DNA from: Cornus controversa
Lineage: Eukaryota > Streptophyta > Magnoliopsida > Cornales > Cornaceae
DNA: 64,000 bases
Direction of reading: 5' to 3'
Assembly: GCA_026545225.1 (NCBI GenBank)
Contig: CM048848.1
Coordinates: forward strand, 27,258,806-27,322,805
The position numbers were made by a program, and so were the translations under genes. The notes under the pieces are model-generated. The model worked only from the letters and a program-made list of their open reading frames with translations. It was not told the DNA's origin and ran no database searches. Of the stretch, positions 34,901 through 46,227 are shown piece by piece; within the stretch, counting starts at the first letter, position 1, and each line of letters starts with the position of its first letter.

Positions 34901-37490
34901 ATTGGGACCTATATTTTGGTGTGTCAGAGATTGGAGTGGAATCTAGCAAAGCATTGACTTCACTAATATAGTTATCCTCATCGAAATCAGCACTAAATTG
35001 GGCTAAACACTGTTGGAGTGGATCCTCAGGGTAGGAATGCTCAAAAGTGTGTGCGGTCAACGACTCAATAAGACAAACATCTTCAAAGGAATCTGAGTCA
35101 GGGGGTTGTTTCATCAAACTAAACACATTGACTTCCATTTTCATGTTACAAAAGGTCAAGGTCATGTTACCATTCCTACAATTGATCAATGCATTGGCTG
35201 TAGCTAAGAATGGTCGACCTAAAATGATTGGAATTTGTTTACCTTGAGTGGGTTGGGTATCTAGCACTATGAAATCTACAGGGTAATAAAAATCAGCCAC
35301 TTTAACAATTACATCCTCAATTATACCCCTTGGAATCTTAACTGATCGATCAGCTAATTGAATTCTAACATCAGTTTTCCTCAAATTATTCAACCCTAAC
35401 TCTTGGTAGACTGAATAAGGTAACAAGTTCACACTAGCACCTAGATCCAACAAGGCCTGATCAGCAAAATTTTTCCATATCCTACAAAGGACAGTCGGAC
35501 TGCCAGGATCTTTATGTTTGACCACGGCTTGGTTTTGTAGGAAAGAAGAGCAATGTTGGGCTATGAAGGCTTCCTTTGGGATATTGGTTTTTCTCTTGAC
35601 TAAGTCCTTAATAAACTTTGCATAAGAAGGGATTTGCTTAATGGCAGTGAGAAATGGAATATTAATCTGGAGATTCTGAAAAATCTCTAAGATCTCACTG
35701 TATTGCGAATCCTTTTTATTATTGACTAGTCTAGAAGGAAAGGGTGCAGGTGGAGCATACGGCTTAAGAGTGGTAGTGTCAGTCTGAGGACTATGGGCTT
35801 TCTTGGCTCTGGGAGAGTTGGATGGGGGAGACTCAAATGGTGCAGTCTCATCTTGAGTGGGTAGCTCAACCTTATTATCTATTTGCTTTCCTGACCGAAG
35901 TGTTGTGATGGAATTCACATGGCCATTTGATTGGTCAGTGGCAGAAGAAGATTCTATGAGATTAACCCCTTTGTTTTTAGGATTGATTTCAGGTTGGCTA
36001 GGTAAGGTACCCCTCTGTCTTTCAGTTAGAACAGAAGTAAGTTGACTCAATTGATTTTGGATTGACTGTTGAAATTGCAATTGGTTCTGAGTCAATAGGT
36101 CAAAGTTACTCTCTAACTTTTGAAATCTCTGATTGGACTGCTTATTAGTTTGATCTAGATTAAGGGCAAGCATTTTTAGAGTGTCATCATAGTTAGAAAT
36201 ATGTTGGTTTTGTGAGACAGGAGCAACATAATTGCTCATGGGATCAAGTGCGAGATCTTTATTGTGACTGAACTGATTGGTCAATGGGAATTGACCTTGA
36301 GGAACAAGAGGTCCTTGAGGTTGTGGTGGCCTATTGGAGTTACCTTGAGAACTAGGTTGACCACCTAAGTATTGTGCAGGAAAATTTTGTCGGTATGAAA
36401 AGTTAGGATGATTTCGAGTATCAGGATGGTAAGTCTGGCTGAAGGTATTAGCTGTCGGTCTTTTATAGGTATTAAAAGCACACACTTGTGCATCCGAAGG
36501 TTCAGATGTACAATAGACCGGACACGCCTCAGTGGGATGGGATGAACTAGAACACATATTGCATTGTGCACTTGTGGACATGAGTGTAAAAGCATCGAAC
36601 TTTCGACTCAAGTCTTTCACACCATCGGCTAGACTTTGCATCACAGATTTGAGTTCATTTTCAGGCTTGATCTCATACATACCAGATTTTCTATGGGATT
36701 GGTCATTCCTAGAAAATTCATCATCACAATTATTCCAATTCCAATTTTGGGCATTCTCAACTAGTTCTTCTAAAAATTGATAGGCTTGATCAGGGGTTTG
36801 GTTCTTGAACTTACCTTGGTGCATAGACTCGAGCATGGTTCGGTTCATAGGTGAAAGCCCCTTATAGAAAAATTGAACTAACTGTGCTTTATCAAAGCCA
36901 TGGTGTGGGCATTTGAGAAGCAAATCATGAAAACGCTCCCAAGTGTGGTGGAATTGTTCCTCATTTTTTCCTCTAAAAGTGCTTATGGCATCTCTCATTG
37001 ACTCGGTCTTTTGCATAGGATAAAATTTGTTCATAAACTTCTTTGCAAGTGCATCCCATGATTCAATTGAATTTGGAGGAATGGAGTTTAGCCATGAGGC
37101 AGCCTTATCTTCTAGGGATAGAGGAAAAAGACGCAATTTGATACCCTCGGCATCCAAATTCTGATTTTTGAAAGTGTTGCAAATTGTTAAAAATTTGCTT
37201 AAATGGATATAAGGTTGCTCACTTTCAAACCCATGAAATTTGGGTAACAAATTGATTGTAGCGGGCCTAATCTCAAATTGGGCCGCATTGTTCTCTGGGA
37301 GAACAATACAATTAGGTGGGTTGGCTGTGATGGGTGCAAAGTAGTCATTTAAAGTCCGAGGTGCAGCCATTGGATTATGAGTGGTGGTTGAAGAAAGTGA
37401 GAGAGTGAGAGGAGTCTTCTCTAAATCAAGAATTGATGGATCACTAGAAGACCGAACTAACCGTTTGTTAACCCGCAACCACTTGGGCAT
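31941..37490 (-). CDS. Gag-Pol polyprotein, Athila-like, intact (1849 aa)
   Basis: This single open frame encodes everything needed for reverse transcription and integration. Gag capsid covers about residues 40-250. The CCHC knuckle is at 310-323 ([14 protein letters not shown]), followed by a Gln/Pro-rich region. The aspartic protease has DLGA at 682-685. RT covers about 960-1200 with [11 protein letters not shown] and FMDD at 1129-1132 (a form of YxDD). RNase H covers about 1272-1395 ([21 protein letters not shown]). Integrase has the HHCC finger at about 1485-1526 and catalytic D1555, D1614 and E1650, the classic DDX35E spacing. No stop or frameshift. Met1 is the first in-frame ATG after a 1.2-kb leader; a second Met at 41 is possible. 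It has no chromodomain. Confidence 0.95.
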   Translation of the reverse strand: MPKWLRVNKRLVRSSSDPSILDLEKTPLTLSLSSTTTHNPMAAPRTLNDYFAPITANPPNCIVLPENNAAQFEIRPATINLLPKFHGFESEQPYIHLSKFLTICNTFKNQNLDAEGIKLRLFPLSLEDKAASWLNSIPPNSIESWDALAKKFMNKFYPMQKTESMRDAISTFRGKNEEQFHHTWERFHDLLLKCPHHGFDKAQLVQFFYKGLSPMNRTMLESMHQGKFKNQTPDQAYQFLEELVENAQNWNWNNCDDEFSRNDQSHRKSGMYEIKPENELKSVMQSLADGVKDLSRKFDAFTLMSTSAQCNMCSSSSHPTEACPVYCTSEPSDAQVCAFNTYKRPTANTFSQTYHPDTRNHPNFSYRQNFPAQYLGGQPSSQGNSNRPPQPQGPLVPQGQFPLTNQFSHNKDLALDPMSNYVAPVSQNQHISNYDDTLKMLALNLDQTNKQSNQRFQKLESNFDLLTQNQLQFQQSIQNQLSQLTSVLTERQRGTLPSQPEINPKNKGVNLIESSSATDQSNGHVNSITTLRSGKQIDNKVELPTQDETAPFESPPSNSPRAKKAHSPQTDTTTLKPYAPPAPFPSRLVNNKKDSQYSEILEIFQNLQINIPFLTAIKQIPSYAKFIKDLVKRKTNIPKEAFIAQHCSSFLQNQAVVKHKDPGSPTVLCRIWKNFADQALLDLGASVNLLPYSVYQELGLNNLRKTDVRIQLADRSVKIPRGIIEDVIVKVADFYYPVDFIVLDTQPTQGKQIPIILGRPFLATANALINCRNGNMTLTFCNMKMEVNVFSLMKQPPDSDSFEDVCLIESLTAHTFEHSYPEDPLQQCLAQFSADFDEDNYISEVNALLDSTPISDTPKYRSQFEPLSLPNATASENVKKPPRVELKPLPATLKYLYLGESDTFPVMIASDLTEDQENQLIEVLRANKEAIGWSIDDIKGISPFVVQHRIHLEDDAKTCRQPQRRLNPNLKEVVRAEVIKLLDANIIYPISDSQWVSPIQVVPKKSGITVVANDNNELVPTRVQTGWRVCIDYKKLNSVTRKDHFPLPFVDQMLEKLAGQAYYCFLDGYSGYNQIPVHPDDQDKTTFTCPFGTFAYRRMPFGLCNAPAIFQRCMMSIFHDMVDKLLEIFMDDFSVFGSSFKQCLHHLTLVLQRCRDTNLVLNWEKCHFMVKKGIILGHTISSGGIEVDKAKVDLISNLPIPKTVRDIRAFLGHAGFYRHFIKDFSKIARPLTHLLAKDAPFEFTDACHSAFEQLKLALTTAPIIRPLDWNLPFEIMCDASDYAVGAVLGQRVDKAPYVIYYASKTLNDAQLNYSTTEKELLAVVFSFDKFRSYLIGSKVIIYTDHAALRHLLSKKDAKPRLIRWILLLQEFDLEIRDKKGSDNVVADHLSRLIVDSISDSLPISDYFPDEQLFTISHAPWYADIVNYIVTGQIPSTWSKQERDKFLTKAKEYFWDDPYLFKYCPDQIIRRCVPEDDQESVISFCHDQPCGGHFSSKRTAAKILQSGFYWPTLFKDTYTYCLACPRCQLLGKITKRNEWPQQSILVVEIFDVWGIDFMGPFPSSFGYIYILLAVDYVSKWVEALATKTADHRVVVNFLKDLILPRFGVPRAIISDNGSHFCNKVFASLMSKYEITHKVALSYHPQTNGQAEVSNREIKHILEKTVNPTRKDWSFRLQDALWAYRTAYKTPIGMSPYRLVYGKACHLPVELEHRAYWAIKAMNFNYDKAGERRSLQLDELEEIRNDAYESSKIYKAKTKLEHDKQILRKDFSPGQKVLLYNSRLELFPGKLRSRWSGPYYVHQVASHGAIEVQDPKNGKLFKVNAQRIKPFLELEAREIENIFHVDPVYLD

Positions 37491-38660
37491 AAACTAATAC
37501 ACAACTAATTTTTTTTATTTTATTTTATTTTTATTTTTTTAAGGGAAGAAAAACCTAACTAATTAGATCCTAGAAGATGGGCTAGACACAGGATTGAACA
37601 CACAAACCACACAAAAAATTTGGCCTTTTATCTTGAGCTTAAATTCAAGGGTGATGAATTTTTAAATCTAATATTGTAGAAAATTAATTGGATGGTCTCC
37701 AAAATTAATTCTCTCCTAATTAGACAGCTTCTACTCTCTTTCAGAGTAACTAGAAGATTACCAGTTAAGGCCTACCAACAACACAACGAGGAGAGTTCCC
37801 AGGAAACTGTGGAGAGGCACGTGGCCTGCTTAATGACGGTACGTCCACACTCCTTAGACAGAACTTTTTCTAAACATTGTAAAGTTGGAAGGTGCTCACT
37901 GGAGTTACCAAGAGTTAACTCTTTCCAAGAGGGTCCTACAAGCTTTGTGTACACCCTATGGCCAATGTCTAATTGATTTTAAATTAAATTAGGCTTGGAC
38001 TTTGACAAATGCTTGAATTTTATGATTTGTGGGCCACGGAAACAGGTGATGAAATCCCGACCGTATCTTGTTGGGGTGCTTGCCCTTAAGTATCTTATGC
38101 AAATGCTAATTTAAAAATGCACAAACAAAATAAGCAATAAAAATAATAAAGAAAAATGAGTGAGTGTGTGGTCTTTCTTCTATTTTTTTTTTTTTGAAAA
38201 AAAAAGAATAACGAAAAAAAATAATAAAAAAATAAAATAAAATAAAGTTGAAGAAAGTGTGACCCTAGGGAGATTTCTAAGTTATTCTATCCTAGAGTTC
38301 ACATGCTAAAGTTATCAACCTAAAAAAAAACTATGTTTTCTTAATCTAAAAAGGAAAAAAAAAAAAATTTGATGTAAAAGAATTAGGTACTTACCTGGAT
38401 GACGTTATTATTTCCTTTGGAAGAGCAACGGATGGTGGCATCTATAGAAGAAGTGCATCATAAGAACCTGTCATGGAAAAAATATATATATAAAAATATT
38501 ATATTTTTTCTTTTTTTTTTTTTTTTCAAGAAGAAAAAAAATAATAATAAAAGAAACAAAAACTATAATAAATAAAAATAAAAGGGAGGGAAAGAAAGTT
38601 AGGGTGGGCTCCCAAAAAAAATTGTAGTCTTGAATATTTGGGCTTCGAATTCTCAAACTT
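37491..38660 (-). other. Leader (5' untranslated region) of element C
   Basis: About 1.2 kb between PBS and gag. AT-rich, with A/T runs at 38190-38245 and 38500-38580. Short frames on either strand show no domain. It presumably holds packaging signals, but I cannot point to one. Confidence 0.7.
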
Positions 38661-38678
38661 GATTTGGCAACGGCGCCA
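38661..38678 (-). other. Primer binding site of element C
   Basis: In element sense TGGCGCCGTTGCCAAATC, starting two bases after the 5' LTR end. The first 13 bases match the Athila-type PBS. Confidence 0.9.
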
Positions 38679-38680
38679 TT

Positions 38681-39928
38681 TGACGGGTGTAGAATAGTGG
38701 GTGTTTGTCGTTGCTTTTCTACACTTCGTACAAAAAATAATAAAACCTGCAAAAACTTTACTAAAAATTGTATAGTAATAAGCAGGGTCGAACCACTCTC
38801 AAGTGAGAATCAGTAACAAGTCTAAACTTCTAAACCTAAATCTCTTGAGATGAAAAATGAATATTTAAAAAAAATAAAATTCTGATTTTTTTATTTAATA
38901 ATAAAAACTAATATTAAATATCTTAGATCAAATGATAGGACAAATCTCAAGGAAAGAGAATTCACCACCATGGATCCATATAAATAAAGTTTTTTTTTTA
39001 TATTCTTATCTAGTTTTTCCTCCAATAACCAATACACTTCACCAATCCAATTAGAACTTGAAAAGATGAAGGAAAATATGGAATAAAAAAAATGACTTGA
39101 TTATATATGAGAGAGACATTCTTTACTTAATCTGATGCACATTGGCTAGGTAAACAGAGGTAGGCATTCTTTGAATTACCATTATTTGGCAAACACGAAA
39201 AATCCTTCCTCTAATTTTGTAAAATAAAATCCAGAATAGAAGAGTAGAAGAATGCTCTTGGGAGGAAAAAGTAGACAAGAAAATAAAACAACTTACCTAT
39301 ACTTCAGCCATGGTGGCTTCATCACTCCCTTGAGAAGGATGTTTACGCTTGCATATTAAAAGAAAACAAACAAATAGAAATGAAACTACTACTCATCATT
39401 GAATCAATAAAACAATTACACTATTTTTTTCTATAATTTCTCTACAATTTCTACCCCCCTTCACCATCCCCTAAGACCCCCTATTTATAGAGTTAGAGGG
39501 GAATGGTTTAGGTGGGAAAATTTTAAAATACAAAATTCAAAATACAAATTTGAAATACCAAATTCAAAATTCAAAAACAAAAATTCAAAATACAAAATTT
39601 TGAATTTGAATATCTAAAATTTGATTTCCATATCTTTAATTTCAATTCTGGACTGCAGACGTGGCCGTGTACAAAATATTTGGCAAAGTTTTGAACTTGA
39701 GACCTCTTGTGAAGTAGATTGCACAGAATACCATCTCTCCTACAATTCTTCTCGTGTTCATCTTTGGCTATATATATCCTTTTTAGCCCTCTTTTGCTGC
39801 TTTTCTTCTTCTTTGAAAATCAACCCCTATAAAACATAAAATGCAAAGATAAAAACCTTTAAATAAAATAAAAGATGAATTAAAAACTTATTTTAGGATA
39901 TAAAATAGCAAGTTTTGTGCACTTATCA
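38681..39928 (-). repeat. 5' LTR of element C
   Basis: 1248 bp, equal in length to the copy at 28728-29975 and differing at about seven single bases seen by eye. It is the promoter LTR, since the element reads on the minus strand. Confidence 0.95.
39481..39490 (-). promoter_or_regulatory. TATA box in the 5' LTR of element C
   Basis: Minus-strand CTATAAATAG, a near-consensus plant TATA box, about 440 bases into the LTR. Transcription would start roughly 25-35 bases lower in coordinate; that start is inferred. Confidence 0.6.
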
Positions 39929-39933
39929 CATAC

Positions 39934-40763
39934 TTGTGGCGGTGGACTACGTATCTAAATGTATAGAGGCTGTGGCTACCAAGTCCAATGACCACTCAGT
40001 TGTGGTCAAGTTTATACAAGCTAACATCTTTAGTCGCTTTGGCATGCCACGCGCTCTCATCAGTGATGGAGGTAAACATTTTTGTAATCGGTTCCTCTGA
40101 TCCCTTCCCACCAAATACCACCCCCTACCATCCTCAAACCAGTGGATAAGTGGAAGTATCCAATCGGGAAATAAAGAACATACTTGAAAAAATAGTTTGG
40201 CCTGACCAGAAAGATTGGTCATTACGCTTAAATGATGCACTATGGGCTTACCGAACTGTGTATAAAACTCCCATTGGAATGTCACCTTACCAGTTGGTAT
40301 ATGATAAAGCTTGCCATCTTCCAGTTGAATTAGAGCACAAGGCTATGTGGGCCACTAAAACATTCAACTTTGACATGAAATTAGCCTACTCTAATCGAAG
40401 GCTTCAAGTGAACGAATTGAAAGAATTACGACATGACGTGTATGAGAACGCTAAAATCTATAAGGAAAAATCTAAGGCCTTTCATGATTGCAATATTTGA
40501 GTTAAAATATTTTCTTCGGGATAGAAGGTATGGTTATACAACTCATGACTCCGTTTGTTCCCCGAAAAACTCCGCTCCCATTGGGATGGTTCATTTCTGG
40601 TGCATTATGTTGCTCCTCATGGAGAGGTGGAATTAAAAAACCCTAAGGTTGGCACATTTTTCAAAGTCAATGGACAATGGTTAAAACCATGTGTGGATGA
40701 CCAAGCTAGGATGGAGTATGTGGATGTCGTCAATTTGACGGATCTCATTTATTTTGACTCGTA
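39934..40763 (+). pseudogene. Integrase catalytic and C-terminal part of element A
   Basis: It continues A's integrase after element C: VAVDYVSKCIEAVATKS, FSRFGMPRALISD (second catalytic Asp), then a frameshift and short loss near 40100. [24 protein letters not shown] follows, where the Gln of GQAE has become a stop but the catalytic Glu remains. [23 protein letters not shown] and [12 protein letters not shown] follow. A frameshift near 40480 leads to the C-terminal core (KLRSHWDGSFLVHYV…FFKVNGQWLKPC), ending at about 40763. No chromodomain. Confidence 0.88.
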
Positions 40764-40925
40764 AGCCGATTCTAACATCAAGCCATAGACGTACAATGTG
40801 GCGCGACCATGGTAGCTATCATACACCCATGAAGTCTCTCTAATCCAAAGAAAATTTGTATGTAAGTGCTGAAAATTAGAGTCAAGTAGGTATCAAATAA
40901 GGTGGCATAAAAAAATTTCGTAATC

Positions 40926-41136
40926 ACAATCTCGATTATGCGAAATGGACATTTCACACAATCAAAATCTTGATTGTGCTAAATGATGATTTCACACAAT
41001 CAAGATTTTGAGGAAAAATGAAGAGATTATATAGAGTGCAAATTCCCGAGAGTTGAGTTACTTCGGTACTACTTCGATAGCACTTTGCACAATCGAAATC
41101 TCGATTGTGCAAAATTCACATTTCGCACAATCGAAA
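40926..41136. repeat. Internal word cluster of element A (GCACAATCGA type)
   Basis: Two halves (40926-41010 and 41084-41136). The best hairpin has 13-base perfect arms TTTGCACAATCGA and TCGATTGTGCAAA (41084-41096 with 41101-41113) and a 4-base loop. It uses the same word as the LTRs of A and lies about 540 bases before ORF2. Confidence 0.85.
41027..41034 (+). promoter_or_regulatory. Candidate internal TATA box of element A
   Basis: TTATATAG between the two halves of the word cluster. Together with similar boxes in B and I it may mark an ORF2 promoter. Inferred only. Confidence 0.3.
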
Positions 41137-41671
41137 AAGGCATGAGCACAGCACATGCTCTTACTTTTATGTTTTGAACCCACCTCTTCACCATTATTTC
41201 TCCAACCCTTTGTGACCCATGCACTCCTCTCCTTCGTCCGAACACCCACCACCCTCTCACGATCTCCCTTTTGCCCTCAGCCACCAGCATCCATTGTCCG
41301 ACTAAGAGCCGGGGCCTCTTAGGACGAGCACCCACGAAGGGAGACCATTTCGGGAATCATCCTTTCGCGTGACGTAGAGCCTCTACTTTGGGTAAGTTGC
41401 ATCCATTCTATTTCCTATATTTTTTCTACCTTTTCAGATTGGATTGCATGGAGTTAGGTTTGAGTGAAGTTGTTATTATGCAACTTTATGGGTGATTTTG
41501 GGCATATGAACGGAGTGGATACCTTGCCATGGTTGGAATAGTTTCTCGGGTTGAGTGGAGTTCTTATTCTTTGTGGACAGTGATGGGTTACTTTGAGCAT
41601 ATTTTTGGATTACATATTTTGATGCCGTGTCTTAGAATAGATTTTGTGCAAATTGCAGGCAGTATAGGGGT

Positions 41672-42892
41672 ATGGCTCGAGTCAAAAATCCAGGCATTCA
41701 GATACGAGATGTGCTAGGTAGAACTTGGGTTACTCGGGGATTTCACCCTGAGCATATTTTTGACTTCACAGAGTTTGAGGCACGTCATGACATAACATGG
41801 GTTGTGGCAGAGTTGCGACGAAACTGGTTTGACAGACTGCTCCAGCCACCATCCGACATCGCATACAGTAGGCTGGTGCAGGTCTTCTACGAGCATATGA
41901 CGTACTCATTCACCATGCTCGATACTCTACAGACTATGGTGGGAGGGACTACGATCACCATCACAGCAAGTCAGATTGCCCAACTCATAGGTTGTCTGCA
42001 CCTACAGCCTCCGAATATGGTCGACCAGGATGGTTGTCCGCTCTTCAGGGAGTCCCTCTCGTCAGACACCACCGTGTTCTCCATGGTCATAGATATATGC
42101 AATGGGGAGTTTACCACCCCTAATCAAAATTGCACGAGCAAATCCATGTGCCCGAGAGACTTATGGTTCTTGGACACCGTCCTTATCAAGAACGCATATC
42201 GTTTAGGACATGTGGCGGAGTGCCGGGGTGACCTTCTTCACTACTTATACATAGCTCATACCGGCATGTGGTTTTCTGTCCTATCACTCATATGGGGACA
42301 GATGTTTAAAGTGTGGGACGCTCTCGTCTAGAACATGAATAAGAGAGCCGCTACTTAGTAGCTGTCGTTTCCCTACTTGGTCATAGTCTTTCTTGGAGAG
42401 GCTAATATCCCCTTCAGTACTACTAACATCCAGATAGGACCGCCTCCCCAATTCCAGCACACTCACTGGGTACGCGTTCGTAGGCATCTAGAGCGCCAAG
42501 GGCATGAGCGAGAGGATATGGACATGGATGAACCCCTAGCACTGGCAGAAGAGGACGAGCCTATAGAGAGTGAACCTTCAGAAAAGGAGGCAAAGGAAGA
42601 TTCGACCAATCTGAGCCATGAGCAGTTTAATATTTTGGCCACCAGATACTCCTGTCTGGCGGCAGATGTAGAGAGACTGCAGCAGGGTTTTGACGAGCAT
42701 GTCCAACTGACTCAGACTCAGTTGGCTGCCATGAGGGAGAATATTACATCTCTGACCTAGGGTCAGAGGACATTGATTGATGAGTTTCGGTCTTTCCAGC
42801 AGGACCTCCAGGCTATGCTGTATGGCCCGGTCGTCGCTTTGATTTCTGCACTACCCACCGAGCCACCACCACCACGACCCACCCTGGATTAG
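41672..42892 (+). pseudogene. ORF2 of element A (plant transposon-protein domain type)
   Basis: This unknown protein occupies the env-like position of Athila elements. One frame of about 405 codons has stops at 42329, near 42355 and at 42758. The N-terminal part has RTWVTRGFHPEH and LVQVFYEHMTYSFTMLDTLQ. The core CPRDLWFLDTVLIKNAYRLG and RGDLLHYLYIAHTGMWFSV…WGQMFKVWDAL is clearly shared with element I. An acidic stretch (EPIESEPSEKEAKED) and a coiled-coil-like tail (CLAADVERLQQGFDEHVQL) follow. It resembles the family annotated as putative plant transposon protein (Transposase_32); function unknown. I see no signal peptide or membrane segment, so an envelope role is unlikely. Confidence 0.7.
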
Positions 42893-44676
42893 TTTAGCAT
42901 TTTCCTATTTTATTTTTAGTTTTAGTTCTTTATTTATTTTCAGTAGGCCATGTAGGCCATGTCTTCGGATCTTTTTATATATTCCATCATTTCACATTGT
43001 ACTTAAAATTTTTTGCACATTTATGGAATACAGTTTTGTTTTAATTATAATTTATATTCTCTGTATTTCTTTTACATTCTGTATCGATATCGCTATCACC
43101 AATGCTCTGACTATGTATGTAGTACCAATTTAATAGTTGACATATGCACGATACAGTTGATGATTTTCGTTTCTTAAAGCCTGATTTCAATTCCCAATAC
43201 TGTTGAGATTGCTTCAACACAGTATAACTTTAATAAAGAAAGGCAGCCCCTTTGCATACTATATGTTAGTGTGCCTGGATAATCAATATCTTATCGCATA
43301 TGCCTCTTATCAAATTGGGAGCCACCAGTTCAGAGTTTAGAATGAAGCGTAATGATACCAAATATCATAATCATAAAAAGAAAACAATATGTTTGCAAAA
43401 TTGCTTTGTCTTTTTGCTTTTGTTTACTTTTTGTTTCCCATAATGCTCGTGGTATACAATTGGTGATCCATACAGGTTTTACTACTCACGTGGTCGCCTG
43501 CTCATAATTGACTGCTGTTTCTATCAATAACCGCTTTCCCGGTAAATTCATTCATTTATCTTCTCTTCAAACCATTGAGGACAATGTTTGATTTAAGTTT
43601 GGGGGTGTGGTATACCATGTGCATATGCTTGCAACTGTTCAATTTTTTTTGTTTATTAACGTTGTAATGCATTTTTTTTGTGCATCTTTGCCATGATGGC
43701 TTGCTTCTTAAGGGAAGACCATCCCAGTAAATGTTCGAGGCAAATGCAGCAGGTAGTTAGGAGCTTTTGACATTGTAAATACCCATGCTTTTGAAATTTA
43801 TGTATTAGGTTAGAATGGTCCACATTTTTGTTCAATTGTGAATATGGTACAGTTCTTACCCTAAATTTGTCCTTAACAGCACAAACTAGCACACATGCAT
43901 TTTAAGTTGTGGGGTATAAGTCTGATGGAGAATCTTGTAAATTTCTATTTTTATTTGAACAAGTTAAAGAATGAGTCTTCCAGTTGTTTGCGAAAAAAAA
44001 AAAGAGAAAAATTTGTGCAATAAGCCTTCTCACTCAATAAACCAGGTCTTTGTGCCTCATGAAGCATAGAGTATTTGTGTATAGGTGTGTAAGTTTGAGC
44101 CATAATGAAGCAGGTGGCTTGTTTAAGCTCATCGCCTTGGAAGCTCGACTATTAAATTTTAAGGGTGTCTTTTCACCTAATGCCCTAAAATCGTTTGGTT
44201 TGGGAGTCATTGACCCAATGCCATTACATGGGCTTGCAAGAAAGCAAAAAGATTTTAGGCATTGCACAGTCATCCGCGCACAAGCATTCATGCATGCTTT
44301 ACAGTAATGAACCACAATGTCAAGCACTTCAATGAGTTTTTTTTTTCTAAAAACAGATGTGTTATTTGTATTCTCCAAATATTATGATAAGCCACACGTT
44401 AGAATGGATGTTCACTTTTCAAAGAGGATTTTAGGGTTGGCATTGATATTTTTGTTCAAACTGACCATTATGTGGGGACTGTCATCTAACTCTAGTTTGC
44501 AAAGGTTCATTTTTGTTAAATGTCCACATAGCTCCATAATACTTGTTGCATTTTTCAAGCAAAAGATGAATAGGTAATCATCCCTTATCTAGTTAATGAC
44601 TGATAAATGATCCATTTTTGCATAAGTTACTTCATTTTATTTTTAATGTTGCATTGCTAAGGGACTAGCAATATGT
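42893..44676 (+). other. Non-coding 3' region of element A
   Basis: No gene. It holds a second PPT-like tract (43577-43608), the conserved block shared with B and I (about 44030-44270: GTCTTTGTGCCTCATGAAG, TAATGCCCTAAAATCG, GGTTTGGGAGTCATTGACCC) and a hairpin TTGCTAAGGGACTAGCAA at 44654-44671 next to the PPT. Confidence 0.8.
43577..43608 (+). other. Second PPT-like tract in element A
   Basis: GAGGACAATGT, a short spacer, then AAGTTTGGGGGTGTGG, about 1.1 kb before the true PPT, whose core it repeats exactly. Confidence 0.65.
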
Positions 44677-44689
44677 AAGTTTGGGGGTG
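44677..44689 (+). other. Polypurine tract of element A
   Basis: AAGTTTGGGGGTG directly before the 3' LTR; primes plus-strand synthesis. Confidence 0.85.
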
Positions 44690-46022
44690 TGATAAGCGTT
44701 AAATGTTGCACATTTAAACCTTTCTAATTGTATATGTTGATTCCGTATTTATGTTACCCAGGTATTTTTATACTATTTTTGTATTTTTGTTGAATATTAG
44801 GTTTTGTCCCAAAAAGGGCGATGTTTCTGATCAAATGCTGTGGAAGTGAATAAATCAAACAATTTATGAAGGCATTTCGCACAATCGAGATGATGATTTC
44901 GCACAATCAAAATCTCAATTGTGCAAAACAGACATTTCGCATGATCGAAATCTCGATTGTGCGAAACTTTAATTTCGCACAATCGAGATTTTGCAGACTG
45001 CAAGTTGGCCACTTGTCCACTTGCCTACTTGTCTTGCCACTTGCATTCATGAATGACCTTTGCATGTCCTTTTGGAGGATTTTTTAACTTCAAAGAGACA
45101 TATGAAGGGAGCATATATATATTAGGTGGATTATATAGATATATAGGCAAGGTGGGACCCAAGGACACTTGGTGGGAGACATATATGCATTTTTGGGGAG
45201 AAAAAGGATGGACAACTTGGAAGGAGAGAGAAGAAGTGTTGAACCAGACCTTTGGAGCTTCATATCTCTGTCCATGGAAGATTACAAGTCTCCTGTGTTC
45301 AACTAACTTTCCATTTAGGGTGTGGGTGAAACTCGTAGCCATGTAACTTGTTCATTTGGTAGCAACTTTAGGATTTATATTTATATGTTGATTACTTAGC
45401 CTACTGTTTGTATAATATTTGTGAACCTCTTCAATATATTCATTCGATATCATTTCTTCATCTTGTCTTAGAGTAGAAATATTTCATGTTGAATGCTCAA
45501 CATTTACAACTTTCACAAAAAGTGTAAATGATGGCTTTGTAATGATTTTTAACAGAATGTGATGCTTTTTACTTATATAGCCCATACCAAGATAGGGTAG
45601 TTTGGATACACGTAGGTACATTTAGAAGGTAGGATAAGTAGATAGGTTGAAGGACTATACTTGTTAAAGATGGGCTATGTTTAGTTATAAATAATGTTTA
45701 TCTTTTGATATGTCATTGTAGGCCACAAGCCTAATGACATTGTGTTCCATATACTTATCGAAAATCTCAACCTTATAAACTCTTTACTTTTAATGTTTTT
45801 ACATTCTACGAAGTAGTTTTAAATTCAAATCAAAAATTCTATTTTTAGGATTAAATTAAAATTTCTCTCTCAATAATGCAATTCACCCACGTAGTCCTCC
45901 TGGGATCGATACCCTCTATGTAGAACCATATCTACAAAGATTTGTTCTCTTGCGAGTGATTTAAATTATATTTTGATAGGCAATAGTAAGTTACAAAAAG
46001 AAAAATAAATTTAGCCACATCA
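44690..46022 (+). repeat. 3' LTR of element A
   Basis: TGATAAGCGTT…GCCACATCA, 1333 bp, followed by target duplication TACTT. Word cluster at 44874-44994 with the same GCACAATCGA word as the 5' LTR. Confidence 0.92.
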
Positions 46023-46227
46023 TACTTCCCGTAAGAATCACCGCTATAACCCATGAGGTTGATTATCTGTAAACTAGTTCTTCTAGGAGAACCCTAGGTT
46101 TATGAATTAATTTCTCTCTTTCAATCTCCTACAACCACTCTTGTTATAATTGGAAAACCCTAGTCTTACGATTATTCTCCACACACGATATGGGAGAGAA
46201 TGAGACATATCTATAGGAGAGCCTCTC
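46023..46227. other. Flanking old DNA right of element A
   Basis: Continues the DNA that ends at 12572. No gene seen. Its last five bases, CTCTC, are the left target duplication of solo LTR E1. Confidence 0.6.

Larger units (their letters stand above)
28728..39928 (-). mobile_element. Element C: young, complete Athila-like retrotransposon
   Basis: 11,201 bp with two LTRs of exactly 1248 bp, perfect target duplication CATAC (28723-28727 and 39929-39933), PBS, PPT and an uninterrupted gag-pol. By eye I count about 7 differences between the LTRs (0.6 percent). At an assumed plant rate of 1.3e-8 per site per year this would be roughly 0.2 million years. It is inserted in the integrase of element A. 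Lineage: Athila-like pol, but without an ORF2/env-like gene. Confidence 0.95.
12573..46022 (+). mobile_element. Element A: Athila-like Ty3/gypsy retrotransposon, split by B and C
   Basis: 5' LTR 12573-13970, PBS, gag, protease, (B insertion with loss of early RT), RT end/RNase H/integrase, (C insertion), rest of integrase, ORF2, PPT, 3' LTR 44690-46022. The 5-bp target duplication TACTT is perfect at 12568-12572 and 46023-46027. Protein order, the DLGA protease and ORF2 in the env position indicate the Athila branch. All genes carry stops or frameshifts. The LTRs differ at about 20 sites in the first 340 bases by eye, so A is much older than C. Confidence 0.92.

Noticed and set aside
41672..42892. 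Calling ORF2 an envelope gene
   Set aside because: It sits in the env-like position, but no signal peptide, glycoprotein-like or membrane segment is visible.
44034..44378. Overlapping plus and minus frames of 85 and 114 residues in the conserved block of element A
   Set aside because: The aligned block in B and I does not keep either frame, so conservation is not at the protein level.
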